The notes under the pieces were generated by a model. The model did no database searches. It was not told the DNA's origin and saw nothing but the letters and a program-made list of their open reading frames with translations. Both the position numbers and the translations under genes were made by a program. Positions 50,324 to 58,935 of a stretch of DNA of 64,000 bases are shown here, piece by piece (the stretch's first letter is position 1; each line of letters starts with the position of its first letter). The stretch is from Kitasatospora albolonga (GTDB lineage: Bacteria > Actinomycetota > Actinomycetes > Streptomycetales > Streptomycetaceae): contig CP020563.1 of assembly GCA_002082585.1 (NCBI GenBank), positions 1,916,001 through 1,980,000 on the forward strand. The letters are read 5' to 3'.

Positions 50324-52433
50324 TGCCTCCGCCGACCTTCTCCGCGACCTCGGCGGGAATGGGTGTGGGGACGGCCTCGGGCGCGGGGAGGGATTCGGCC
50401 GCCGGGGCGGGCGCGGGGGCAGGTACGGGCACGGGAACGGGCACGGTGGACCGTGGTTCCCGCTTCTGCTTCTGGTCGGTCGCCAGCCTGCGCGGGCCGG
50501 ACAGCAGGTACGTCAGCCCGAAGCCCAGCGCGACGACCAGCCCCCCGCCGACCGCGTCCAGCACCCAGTGGTTCGCCGTCGCCACGATCGCGGCGACGGT
50601 GAAGAGCGGGTGGAGCAGGCCGAGCGCCTTCATCCACAGCTTCGGGGCGAGGATCACGATGACCACCCCGCACCACAGCGACCAGCCGAAGTGCAGCGAC
50701 GGCATCGCCGCGTACTGGTTGGTGACCCCCGTCAGCGTCCCGTAGTCGGGTTTCGCGAAGTCCTGGACCCCGTGGAGGGTGTCGATGAAGCCGAGGCCGG
50801 GCATGAGCCGGGGCGGGGCCAGCGGGTAGAGCCAGAAGCCGACGAGCGCCAGCACGGTGGCGAAGCCGATGGAGGTGCGGGCCCAGCGGTAGTCGGCGGG
50901 GCGGCGCGCGTACAGCACACCGAGGATCGCCAGCGGGACGAGGAAGTGGAAGGTCGAATAGTAGTAGTCGAAGAACTCCCGCAGCCAGGCGATCTCGACG
51001 ACCGTGTGGTTGACCCACAGCTCGATGTCGATGTGCAGCCACTGCTCGATGGCGTGGATCTGCCGGCCGTGCTCCTCGGCGACGGGGCGGCCTGCGGTGG
51101 CGGCGAGGCGGACCTGGGAGTACGCGGAGTAGACGGCGCGGATGAGCAGGAGTTCCAGCAGGAGGTTGGGGCGGTGGAGCACCCGGCGCCAGAACGGCAG
51201 GAGCGGCACACGTCTCCAGCGCGCGGCGACCGGTTTCGCGTGGTCGGTGGGGATCGGCCGCTGCCAGTACGGCGAGGTGCGCGCCAGGAACGGGACGAGG
51301 CAGGCCGCGCCGAGCGCCGCGAGGAACAGCCCGTTGTCCCGTACGGAGGTGATCGGGCCGACGTTCGGGAGCAGCATCTTGCCGGGAAGCGTGAGGACGA
51401 GCACCACGACGGCGGGCCAGACCAGCCGGTCGGAGGCGCGCTTGCCGACCTTGCCGACGACGGCGAGGAGCACCCACAGCAGCTGGTGCTGCCAGGCGGT
51501 CGGCGAGACCACCACCACGACGCACCCGGTCACGGCCACGGCGAGGAGCGGCTGCCCGTCCTGGGCGTACCGGACCGCGCGGCGCACACCGATGACGGTG
51601 ACCGCCGCCGCGAGCACCAGGAACAGGGCGATCTCGGCCGGTCCCGCCAGGCCGAGCCGGAGCAGCACGCCGTGCAGGGACTGGTTGGCGAGGCCGTCCG
51701 CCCGCTCGCCCAGCCCGGCGCCCGCCGCATGGTGCACCCAGTACGTCCACGAGTCCTTCGGCACCGCGGCCCAGGCGGCGGCCGTGCAGAAGGCGAAGGC
51801 GGCCCCCGCGGTCACCGAGGCCCGCCGCTTCCCGGTCAGCCAGAGCAGCGCCGCGAAGAGCAGGAGCACCGGCTGAAGGGCGGCGGCGAGGCCGACGAGA
51901 ACGCCCCGCAACCGGTGGTCCCGGACCACGAACCAGGCCAGCAGCACCAGCAGGACCGGCAGAAGACCGGTCTGGCCGAGGTGGAAGGTGTTGCGGACCG
52001 GCAGCGACAGCAGGAGCAGGGCGATCGCGGCCGGGACCGCGAGCAGCGCCGTACGCCGGCCGACCGGCTCGGGCAGGGCCCGGGCCGCGACGACGCCGAG
52101 GGCGGCCACCAGGAGGAGGGCCCCGAGGGTCCACACGACGGCGGAGGGCGCCGCGGCCGACAAGGTGAAGGGCTTCAGCAGCAGACCGGCGAAGGGGGTC
52201 CCGGTGAACCGGCCGTCGTCGTAGAGCGAGCCCGTCACCCGCAGGACGCCGGTCTCCCCGATCCAGCTCTCCAGATCGGTGAGCCGTTCACCGGGGGGCT
52301 GCCGCAGCACCACCGCCGTCTGCCGTACCGCCAGGGCGGCCACGACCAGCCAGAGCAGGGCACGGGTCAGCCCGGTCCTCGTCCTGACGTCCACCACCGC
52401 GTCACCGCGCACACTGTGATCCGCATTTACCAC
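50319..52433 (-). CDS. fusion of GT87-like mannosyltransferase and PAP2 phosphatase-like domain
   Basis: A protein of about 704 residues with two membrane modules. The N-terminal part (roughly 1-370) has about 10 hydrophobic segments and resembles DUF2029/GT87 polyprenol-phosphate mannosyltransferases. The C-terminal part (about 420-640) holds the PAP2/AUR1-like motifs PSLHFGWSLWCG and ANHWVLDAVGG. A Pro/Ala/Val tail ends the chain. The start is uncertain: GTG 52433 has a GGGAGGG site, while ATG 52460 would add 9 residues. Such fusions are common in Streptomyces and may build or remodel lipid-linked glycans. Reaction not shown. Confidence 0.82.
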   Translation of the reverse strand: MVNADHSVRGDAVVDVRTRTGLTRALLWLVVAALAVRQTAVVLRQPPGERLTDLESWIGETGVLRVTGSLYDDGRFTGTPFAGLLLKPFTLSAAAPSAVVWTLGALLLVAALGVVAARALPEPVGRRTALLAVPAAIALLLLSLPVRNTFHLGQTGLLPVLLVLLAWFVVRDHRLRGVLVGLAAALQPVLLLFAALLWLTGKRRASVTAGAAFAFCTAAAWAAVPKDSWTYWVHHAAGAGLGERADGLANQSLHGVLLRLGLAGPAEIALFLVLAAAVTVIGVRRAVRYAQDGQPLLAVAVTGCVVVVVSPTAWQHQLLWVLLAVVGKVGKRASDRLVWPAVVVLVLTLPGKMLLPNVGPITSVRDNGLFLAALGAACLVPFLARTSPYWQRPIPTDHAKPVAARWRRVPLLPFWRRVLHRPNLLLELLLIRAVYSAYSQVRLAATAGRPVAEEHGRQIHAIEQWLHIDIELWVNHTVVEIAWLREFFDYYYSTFHFLVPLAILGVLYARRPADYRWARTSIGFATVLALVGFWLYPLAPPRLMPGLGFIDTLHGVQDFAKPDYGTLTGVTNQYAAMPSLHFGWSLWCGVVIVILAPKLWMKALGLLHPLFTVAAIVATANHWVLDAVGGGLVVALGFGLTYLLSGPRRLATDQKQKREPRSTVPVPVPVPAPAPAPAAESLPAPEAVPTPIPAEVAEKVGGGT

Positions 52434-52557
52434 GCTGCGCCGACCCTCCCACCATTCCATGCCCCGCCCCTTCGACTCGGGGCAGTGCCGGATGAAGCCT
52501 CGCATTGCCCTATGAGGTAGACACAATCAACCCCCTCTTTGCCTGACTGTCATCACG

Positions 52558-52601
52558 CTCTTCGTCCGGAAGGAGGGAAGAATTCCTGTCCGGACGAAGA
52601 G
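52558..52601. terminator. hairpin and GACGAAGA repeats after the serpin gene
   Basis: CTCTTCGTCCGG (52558-52569) pairs with CCGGACGAAGAG (52590-52601), 12 bases, 20-base loop. A string of GACGAAGAG-like repeats runs on to about 52652. The hairpin lies past the minus-strand serpin stop (52685). Confidence 0.7.
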
Positions 52602-52684
52602 ACGAAGACGACGAAGAGACGACGAAGAGACGACGAGCGGTCGGACGAAGAGCGGTCAGGTGCGCGCGGCGGCTGCGGGAAGGC

Positions 52685-53836
52685 TCAGGCCGGGTCGGCG
52701 GGCGTCCCGGCCTGCCAGGCGGTGAAGAGCGGGACCTCGCCGTCGGCGGGCAGCACGACGATGCCGAACGGGCGGTCGAAGGCGAGCTCCAGGACCCGCC
52801 GGGGCTGCGGGGGCGCGCTCCCGAACCGCATGGCGACCGCCGTCACCGCCACGGCCTCCACGCCCTCCTCGGCGACCTTCAGCACGGCCTCCTGAACCAC
52901 GGCGGAGACGGCGAGCGGGACGGGCGAGAGGCCGGAGAAGTCCGCCGCGTCGGAGGTGGCCAGCAGGACGCCGAGCGCGGGCAGCTGGCCGGTGACGTCG
53001 ATGCGCGTACGCAGGGTGAGGCGCGGCAGCGCGATGCTCACCCGGTCCGCCTCCGGCGGGGTGCCCGCCGCCCGGTCCGCCCATCCGGCGGGCAGGACCC
53101 GGTCGGGGCCCGCGCCCGGCTCGCCCAGGACGAACCTGACCCGGGCCCCGGCGCCGCCCGGACCGGCGGCACAGCGCAGCTCGACGACGTACGTGCCGTC
53201 CACCGCCCACACATCGGCGGGCGCCACGTCCCTGGCCATCGTCGGCACCGGGCGGGTGGTCCCGGACGCGTCCGTGAACGGCAGGTCCCGGGTCCGCCGG
53301 GCGTCGAACGGCTTCTCCCAGCGGGCCTTCAGCGCCAGGACGTTGACCAGGGCGAGGAGGGTCCTGTCGGTGATCCTCAGGGGCAGCCGTTCGATCAGCC
53401 CGCCCGTCGCCTCGCGCACCCAGGCGTCGGCCGCCGCCGCGTCCATCGCGTCGAAGCGGACGTCGGGCAGCGCCTCGCGGTACGCGCGCTCCACCGGAAC
53501 CCGGCTCCACACCCGGGTCGCCACCCCCAGCGCCCCGGTCTGCGCCAGCTCCCGGGCCACCTCCGTCACGGCGGGCGCCGCCTCCCGGTCCGCCGTACCG
53601 AGCAGCGCCCGCAGCTCCCGGGCGGTCCCGCCGCGCGCCCCGGCGGCCACGGCGGCGAGCGCCAGCCACAGCCCGGCGGGCGAGCAGACGAAACCGGCGC
53701 CGTCCTCCGCCGGGTTCCCGGGGGCCAGGGCGTCCCGTATCCAGCGGTCGGCGAGGTGCTGGACGCTGCGGGCCCTCGTCGCGGCGTCCATGGCGGTGTC
53801 GCCACCCGTGCCGGTGTCGGTGGTGGATCGGTTCAC
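52685..53836 (-). CDS. serpin-family protein
   Basis: A protein of about 383 residues with a serpin fold. The C-terminal signature FDRPFGIVVLP and EVPLFTAWQ is clear. The hinge region reads EEGVEAVAVTAVAM. The Glu-Glu-Gly of the hinge is kept, but position P14 is Val instead of the usual Thr or Ser, so inhibition of proteases is uncertain. No signal peptide is seen, so it would be cytoplasmic. GTG 53836 is used; ATG 53791 is an alternative. Serpins occur in some Streptomyces. It is divergent from the acetyltransferase gene. Confidence 0.82.
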   Translation of the reverse strand: MNRSTTDTGTGGDTAMDAATRARSVQHLADRWIRDALAPGNPAEDGAGFVCSPAGLWLALAAVAAGARGGTARELRALLGTADREAAPAVTEVARELAQTGALGVATRVWSRVPVERAYREALPDVRFDAMDAAAADAWVREATGGLIERLPLRITDRTLLALVNVLALKARWEKPFDARRTRDLPFTDASGTTRPVPTMARDVAPADVWAVDGTYVVELRCAAGPGGAGARVRFVLGEPGAGPDRVLPAGWADRAAGTPPEADRVSIALPRLTLRTRIDVTGQLPALGVLLATSDAADFSGLSPVPLAVSAVVQEAVLKVAEEGVEAVAVTAVAMRFGSAPPQPRRVLELAFDRPFGIVVLPADGEVPLFTAWQAGTPADPA

Positions 53837-53888
53837 TGGTGCCCCCTGCGCATCAAACACGTCGTCCTTCGGCTGTGCGGGAGCAAGA

Positions 53889-54386
53889 ATGCCCCACATG
53901 GCCTGGACCGTGACCCCCGAACGATTCGACTCCCCCGACGCGACCGCGCTGCGCCGCGACTACTACGACGAGGTGGCGAGCCGCTACTGGCGGCGGCCCG
54001 CCACCGACGCGGAGATCACCGAGGGGCTCACCGACGACGGCGCCGACCTGCTGCTGCCGCCGACCGGCCTCTTCGTCGTCGGCCGCCACGAGGGGAAGGC
54101 CGCGAGCTGCGCCGGGCTGGTGCTGACGGAGGAGGCCCTGCCGGGTTCGGCGGAGCTGACGCGGGTGTACGTACGCCCCGAGTACCGGGGCACGGGCGGC
54201 GGCGGGCTGCTGCTGGCCGCGATCGAGGAGGAGGCGCGGGCGCTCGGGGTGCGGCTGCTCCGGCTGGACACCCGCCTCGACCTGGTGGAGGCGCGCGGGC
54301 TGTACGCGAAGCACGGTTACGGGGAGGTCCCGGCCTTCCACCGGCGCAACCCGTACGCGGAGGTCTGGTTCGCGAAGGAGCTGTGA
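53889..54386 (+). CDS. GNAT-family N-acetyltransferase
   Basis: A 165-residue GCN5-related acetyltransferase. The acetyl-CoA loop is seen as YVRPEYRGTGGGGLLLAAIEEEA (variant of R-x-x-G-x-G/A). The C-terminal strand LLRLDTRLDL and EARGLYAKHGYGEVPAF are typical. ATG 53889 follows GGGAGC at good spacing. The substrate is unknown. It converges with the MFS-MarR gene, whose stop is 15 bases downstream. Confidence 0.9.
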   Translation: MPHMAWTVTPERFDSPDATALRRDYYDEVASRYWRRPATDAEITEGLTDDGADLLLPPTGLFVVGRHEGKAASCAGLVLTEEALPGSAELTRVYVRPEYRGTGGGGLLLAAIEEEARALGVRLLRLDTRLDLVEARGLYAKHGYGEVPAFHRRNPYAEVWFAKEL

Positions 54387-54401
54387 AGCCCGGAAGGGCT
54401 G

Positions 54402-56546
54402 TCAGGGCAGCTGGTCCGGGCGGTCCTCCTGATCCCGGCCTCTGCGCCCCCGGTCCTGGTGCCCCCGGTGGTCCGGGTGGTCGATGTCGTGGTGCCAGTC
54501 CGCCGCATGGTCGCGCGGCGGCGCCGGCATGTGCGGGCGCTCCTTGCTCGACCCGCTGACCTCCGCCGTCAGCTCGGCCACGAGCTTGACCAGGTCCGTC
54601 GGACGCTCCGGCCCCCACCAGTCGCCCAGCAGCTCCGCGAGGGAGTCCTCCCGGGCCTGCGAGAGCCGTACGACCGCCTCGCCGCCCGCGTCGGTCAGGA
54701 TCATCTGGAGCCCCTCGCGGCGGGCCAGCCCGCGCTCCTCCACCTGGCGGGCCGCCTCGGTGATCACCCGCAGCGGTACGGGGGCGACCTCGGCGAGCCG
54801 CGCGGGCTCGACCGTGCCGTGGCGCTTGATCCGCAGCAGCAGCCAGCTCGCGGCGGGCAGCAGGTCGTACCCGGCGCGCGCGGTGATCTTCTCGTAGATC
54901 TCCCGGCGCCCCTCCCGGGTCGCGAGCACCGAGAGTGCGCGGGCGCACTCGTCGTACGAGGAACGCTCCACCGGGTTCGAGGCGAGCGTCTGGCTGGTGT
55001 CGGGGGCGGTCACCGAGCCCCGGAGCTTGTCCTCCCGCAGGAACCAGGCCAGCACGAAGGCGACGAGGACGACGGGGGCCGCGTACAGGAAGACGTCCGT
55101 GATGGAGGTGGAGTACGCCTCCAGGATCGAGGGGCGCAGGTCGGCGGGGAGCATCTGGATGGCCCGGGGGTCGGCCGCCAGCCGGTCGGCGTCGACGCCC
55201 GGTGGCAGGGACCGGCCCGCGAGGGCGCTGTCGAGCTGGCCGGTGAGCCGGTTGGTGAAGACGGTGCCGAAGATGGCCACACCGAAGGAGGCGCCGATGG
55301 AGCGGAAGAAGGTCGCGCCGGACGTGGCGACGCCCAGGTCCCGGTAGGAGACCGCGTTCTGCACGACGAGGACGAGGACCTGCATGACGAGGCCGAGCCC
55401 GGCGCCGAAGACGAAGAAGGAGAGGCTCATCTCCCAGGTGGAGCTGGCCGGGGTGAGGCGGTGGAGCAGGAGCAGTCCGGCGGCGGTGAGGGCGGTGCCC
55501 GCGAGGGGGAAGACCTTCCAGCGGCCGGTGCGGCTGACGAGCTGGCCGGAGCCGGTCGAGGTGAGCAGCATGCCGAGGACCATCGGCAGCATGTGCACGC
55601 CGGACATGGTCGGCGTGATGTCGTGGACCACCTGGAGGAAGGTGGGCAGGTAGGTCATCGCGCCGAACATCGCGAAGCCGACGACGAAGCTGATCACGGC
55701 GACGAGGCTGAAGGTCCTGATCCGGAAGAGCTTCAGCGGCAGCACCGGCTCCACGGCCCGCCGCTCGACGGCGACGAACGCGACCAGCAGCACCACGGCG
55801 AGCACCGCCAGCGCGATGATCTGCGCCGATCCCCAGGCCCAGGTCGTCCCGCCGAGGGAGGCGACGAGGATCAGGCAGGTGGCGACGGAGGCGATGAGGA
55901 AGGTGCCGAGGTAGTCGATGGTGTGCTTCTCGCGGTGGACCGGGATGTGCAGCACGGCCGCGATGACGAGCAGCGCGACGACGCCGATCGGCAGGTTGAT
56001 GTAGAAGACCCAGCGCCAGCTGAGGGTCTCGGTGAAGAACCCGCCGAGCAGCGGCCCGAGCACGCTCGTCACCCCGAAGACGGCACCGAACAGGCCCTGG
56101 TACTTTCCGCGTTCGCGCGGGGTGACGAGGTCGCCGACGATCGCCATCGAGAGCACCATGAGCCCGCCGCCGCCGAGCCCCTGGAGAGCCCGGAAGCCGA
56201 TGAGCTGGGGCATGTTCTGGGCCATGCCGCAGAGCGCGGAGCCGATCAGGAAGATGACGATCGCGGTCTGGAAGAGCTTCTTGCGGCCGTACTGGTCGCC
56301 GAGCTTGCCCCAGAGCGGGGTCGCGGCCGTCGCCGCCAGGAGATAGGCGGTGACCACCCAGGAGAGGTGGTCCATGCCGCCGAGTTCGCTGACGATCGTG
56401 GGCAGCGCGGTGGAGACGATGGTCTGATCGAGTGCCGCGAGCAGCATGCCGAGGAGCAGCGCGCCGATCGCCACCAGGACGGTCCGGCGGGACTGTCCCT
56501 CGCCGGGGGCCATGGGCGGCGGGCTCAGCTGCTGGGCCATGGACAT
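54402..56546 (-). CDS. DHA2 MFS drug exporter fused to a MarR-like winged-helix domain
   Basis: A 714-residue protein. Residues about 20-515 form a 14-TM DHA2-type exporter (LDQTIVSTALPTIV, GKLGDQYGRKK). Residues about 540-680 form a winged-helix region with MarR-like features (LRIKRHGTVEPARLAEV, GLARREGLQMILTDAGGEAV, LAELLGDWWG). A His/Asp/Arg-rich tail (HAADWHHDIDHPDHRGHQD) ends the chain. The cytoplasmic wing could bind substrate or DNA and couple sensing to transport. The first ATG 56546 is chosen; another lies two codons later. Confidence 0.88.
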   Translation of the reverse strand: MSMAQQLSPPPMAPGEGQSRRTVLVAIGALLLGMLLAALDQTIVSTALPTIVSELGGMDHLSWVVTAYLLAATAATPLWGKLGDQYGRKKLFQTAIVIFLIGSALCGMAQNMPQLIGFRALQGLGGGGLMVLSMAIVGDLVTPRERGKYQGLFGAVFGVTSVLGPLLGGFFTETLSWRWVFYINLPIGVVALLVIAAVLHIPVHREKHTIDYLGTFLIASVATCLILVASLGGTTWAWGSAQIIALAVLAVVLLVAFVAVERRAVEPVLPLKLFRIRTFSLVAVISFVVGFAMFGAMTYLPTFLQVVHDITPTMSGVHMLPMVLGMLLTSTGSGQLVSRTGRWKVFPLAGTALTAAGLLLLHRLTPASSTWEMSLSFFVFGAGLGLVMQVLVLVVQNAVSYRDLGVATSGATFFRSIGASFGVAIFGTVFTNRLTGQLDSALAGRSLPPGVDADRLAADPRAIQMLPADLRPSILEAYSTSITDVFLYAAPVVLVAFVLAWFLREDKLRGSVTAPDTSQTLASNPVERSSYDECARALSVLATREGRREIYEKITARAGYDLLPAASWLLLRIKRHGTVEPARLAEVAPVPLRVITEAARQVEERGLARREGLQMILTDAGGEAVVRLSQAREDSLAELLGDWWGPERPTDLVKLVAELTAEVSGSSKERPHMPAPPRDHAADWHHDIDHPDHRGHQDRGRRGRDQEDRPDQLP

Positions 56547-56705
56547 CTCCTAGATCCGCTGATCCACTACACCCCCATCCTGGACGTTCTGCCCTGTTAT
56601 GGCCTGCCGAGTGCCGTTTGTGGTCTGCCGGGCAGTACCGGGGGGCATTGGGCTTCGCCGGAGCGGGCTGCATAATCGCAGGCAGTTCAAGGGAGGGGAC
56701 CCACG

Positions 56706-57914
56706 ATGACCGGACACGCATGCCCGGAGTGCGGCAGACGGACGGCGAGCGAGCCCGGTACGGAACACCGGGTGCCCTGCCGGTGCGGTGCGGACACGGG
56801 TACGGCCCAGCTCACGGGGGACGAACTGCGCGCCGCCCGCTCGGCGGAGATGGCGGCGGCGGAGGACTTCGACCCGCTGCGGATCAGGCCGTACGTGACG
56901 CTGGGGGACGCGCCCGCGGGTGACACCGGGGGCGCGGGGGTCGGCGAGACCCAGAAGATCGACGTGCCGGGGGCCGGGACCGGGGCTGGTGCCGGGTCCG
57001 GTGCCGGTGGTCCGGTGCAGGACGCTTCCGGTGACGCGGCCAGCACCATGCCGCTCTACCTGGGCGGCACCCCGGGCTCCCCCGCAGGCCCGGGCATGGG
57101 CTCCCGTACGGACATGGGCGCGGACTCTCGTACGTACATGGGTGCGGATTCCCGTACGGGCATGGGTACGGATTCCCATACGGGCATGGACGCAGACTCT
57201 CGTACGGGCATGGGCGCGGGCCCCGGTTTCGGTGCCGACTCCGCCTTCGGGGCGGGCGCCCAGGGCGCCGACCCCGTGCAGCCGCGCCGGAGGCGCCCCT
57301 TCGCAGCCCTGGCCGTGGGGGCGGCCGTGGCGGCGGTGGTCGGCACGGCGGCCTTCGCCGGGGGGCTCTTCGGCGGGGACGGGACCCAGGACGAGGCCCT
57401 GCCGGAGGCGACCACGAGCGCCCCGGACGCGACGGACGAGCCGGCGGCCTCCGTCGCCCCGTCTCCGTCCCCCTCGGGCGCCCCGTCTCGTACCGCGTCC
57501 GCCTCACCCACCCCTTCCGCGTCCGCCTCCCCGTCCGCCTCGGCCTCCCCTTCGGAGAGCGCCTCGCCCAGCCCGACCGCCTCCGCCACGGCGACGCCGA
57601 GCACGGGCGCCCCGTCGGCGCCGGAGACCGGCAGCCCGGACCCGGAACCGCCGTCCGCCGCCCCGCCCGCGGAGCTGGCCCCTTCCTCGCTGCGCCACGG
57701 CGACCAGGGCCCACAGGTGGCCGAATTGCAGAACCGGCTCATGGAGGTGTGGCTGTACGGCGGCCCGGTGGACGGAAACTTCAACCACCAGGTGATGAAC
57801 GGCGTAAGGATCTACCAGTCGTATCAGGCGATCCAGGGCGACCCACCCGGCGTGTACGGGCCGAACACCCGGCGTGTACTGGAGGCCGAGACGACCGGCC
57901 GGGGGCGCGGCTGA
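56706..57914 (+). CDS. zinc-ribbon / octapeptide-repeat / peptidoglycan-binding membrane protein
   Basis: A 402-residue protein in parts. An N-terminal zinc ribbon (CPECGRRT and PCRCGAD) is followed by a Gly/Ala region. Five octapeptides of the form SRTGMGAD come next, then a basic patch with RRRRP and one transmembrane helix (about 199-222). A long Pro/Ser/Ala linker leads to a PG_binding_1 domain (QGPQVAELQNRL, DGNFNHQVMNGVRIYQ, GVYGPNTRRVLE). Cytoplasmic N terminus with an outer peptidoglycan contact is likely. ATG 56706 follows GGGAGGGGACCC. Its role is unknown. Confidence 0.85.
   Translation: MTGHACPECGRRTASEPGTEHRVPCRCGADTGTAQLTGDELRAARSAEMAAAEDFDPLRIRPYVTLGDAPAGDTGGAGVGETQKIDVPGAGTGAGAGSGAGGPVQDASGDAASTMPLYLGGTPGSPAGPGMGSRTDMGADSRTYMGADSRTGMGTDSHTGMDADSRTGMGAGPGFGADSAFGAGAQGADPVQPRRRRPFAALAVGAAVAAVVGTAAFAGGLFGGDGTQDEALPEATTSAPDATDEPAASVAPSPSPSGAPSRTASASPTPSASASPSASASPSESASPSPTASATATPSTGAPSAPETGSPDPEPPSAAPPAELAPSSLRHGDQGPQVAELQNRLMEVWLYGGPVDGNFNHQVMNGVRIYQSYQAIQGDPPGVYGPNTRRVLEAETTGRGRG
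57102..57221. repeat. five 24-bp in-frame repeats
   Basis: Consecutive 24-base copies from 57102 to 57221, each of the form TCYCGTACGGRCATGGGYGCGGAY. They code the octapeptides of the zinc-ribbon protein. Confidence 0.92.
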
Positions 57915-57943
57915 CCTGGGCGGGACGGCTGACCTGGGTGAGC
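57908..57943. repeat. two 18-bp repeats at the peptidoglycan-binding gene's stop
   Basis: CGGCTGACCTGGGCGGGA and CGGCTGACCTGGGTGAGC; the first contains the TGA stop. Confidence 0.7.
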
Positions 57944-58179
57944 GGGGAGGCAGCCTCAGCAGGCACGGCCGACCGGGAAAGGCTCTCCCCACCGACCGGC
58001 CGCGCGAGCCCTTCGAACAAAGGCGGAGCTGCGGGATTGGCTTTCCGGCCCAGGTTTTTGTATCTTCGTGGAACAAAGTAGCTCCCGCCCGCACTCCCTG
58101 ACCGGCGGGCGGGGCTGCTCTTGTACCGAGCACCCCCGCGTCACCGCACCACCATCCCCCCGCGTTCTGGAGCCAGCCG

Positions 58180-58842
58180 ATGTCGGCCACCGTCCTCACC
58201 GCAAGCGCCCTCCTGCTGGACATGGACGGCACCCTCGTGAACTCCGACGCGGTCGTGGAGCGCTGCTGGCGCCGCTGGGCCCTCAAGCACGGGCTGGACC
58301 CCGAGGCGGCGCTCAAGGTGGTCCACGGCCGCCAGGGGTACGCCACGATGGCCGTCCTGCTCCCGGACCGCCCCGTCGAGGAGAACTACGCGGACAACCG
58401 GGCGATGCTCGCCGAGGAGACCGCCGACGTCGACGGCGTGGTCCCGATCGGCGGCGCCCCCGCCTTCATGGCCGCGATCGCCGACCTCCCGCACGCCCTG
58501 GTGACCTCGGCCGACAGCGCCCTCGCGGCGGCCAGGATGGGTGCGGCCGAGCTGCCGATGCCCGCCGTCCGCGTCACCGCCGAGCAGGTCGGCGCCAGCA
58601 AGCCGGACCCCGAGGGCTTCCTCAAGGGCGCGGCGGAGCTGGGGTTCGACCCGGCGGACTGCATCGTGTTCGAGGACTCCGAGGCGGGCATCGCGGCGGG
58701 CCGGGCGGCCGGTATGCGGGTCGTGGGGGTCGGCCCGCGCGCCGCGGCACTGGCGCCGGACGTACACGTCGAGGATCTGACGCGGGTACGGGTGGAGGCG
58801 GCCGGAGACGGCTCGATCCGCCTGCACATCACGACGGCGTAA
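58180..58842 (+). CDS. HAD-superfamily phosphatase (beta-phosphoglucomutase/sugar phosphatase type)
   Basis: A 220-residue haloacid-dehalogenase hydrolase. Motif I is LLLDMDGTLVNSD (12-24), motif II ALVTSAD, the Lys of motif III lies in GASKPDPEGF, and the acidic motif IV is VFEDSEAGI. A helical cap follows motif I. Enzymes of this type remove phosphate from sugar phosphates in the cytoplasm. ATG 58180 has no strong ribosome-binding site close by. It converges with the FetB-like gene. Confidence 0.9.
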   Translation: MSATVLTASALLLDMDGTLVNSDAVVERCWRRWALKHGLDPEAALKVVHGRQGYATMAVLLPDRPVEENYADNRAMLAEETADVDGVVPIGGAPAFMAAIADLPHALVTSADSALAAARMGAAELPMPAVRVTAEQVGASKPDPEGFLKGAAELGFDPADCIVFEDSEAGIAAGRAAGMRVVGVGPRAAALAPDVHVEDLTRVRVEAAGDGSIRLHITTA

Positions 58843-58935
58843 GAACCCCCAGGGCCCGCCCCTGAAGCCCACCCCCGGGAAGCGACCCCAGGACCCTCCC
58901 CCGGGACCCCAGGAACCCCCGACTCACCCCCGGGC

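Noticed and set aside
48814..52134. A 1106-codon minus-strand frame across cyp125 and the GT87-PAP2 gene
   Set aside because: It runs antisense to cyp125 and out of frame with the GT87-PAP2 gene, and crosses a strong hairpin and a repeat array.
57102..57221. Five evenly spaced direct repeats, considered as a CRISPR-like array
   Set aside because: The 24-bp units are contiguous with no spacers, stay in frame and code a peptide repeat.
57915..58179. A short frame in the spacer before the HAD gene
   Set aside because: Poor composition and no initiation signal; the spacer is AT-richer near 58050-58080 and is more likely a promoter.
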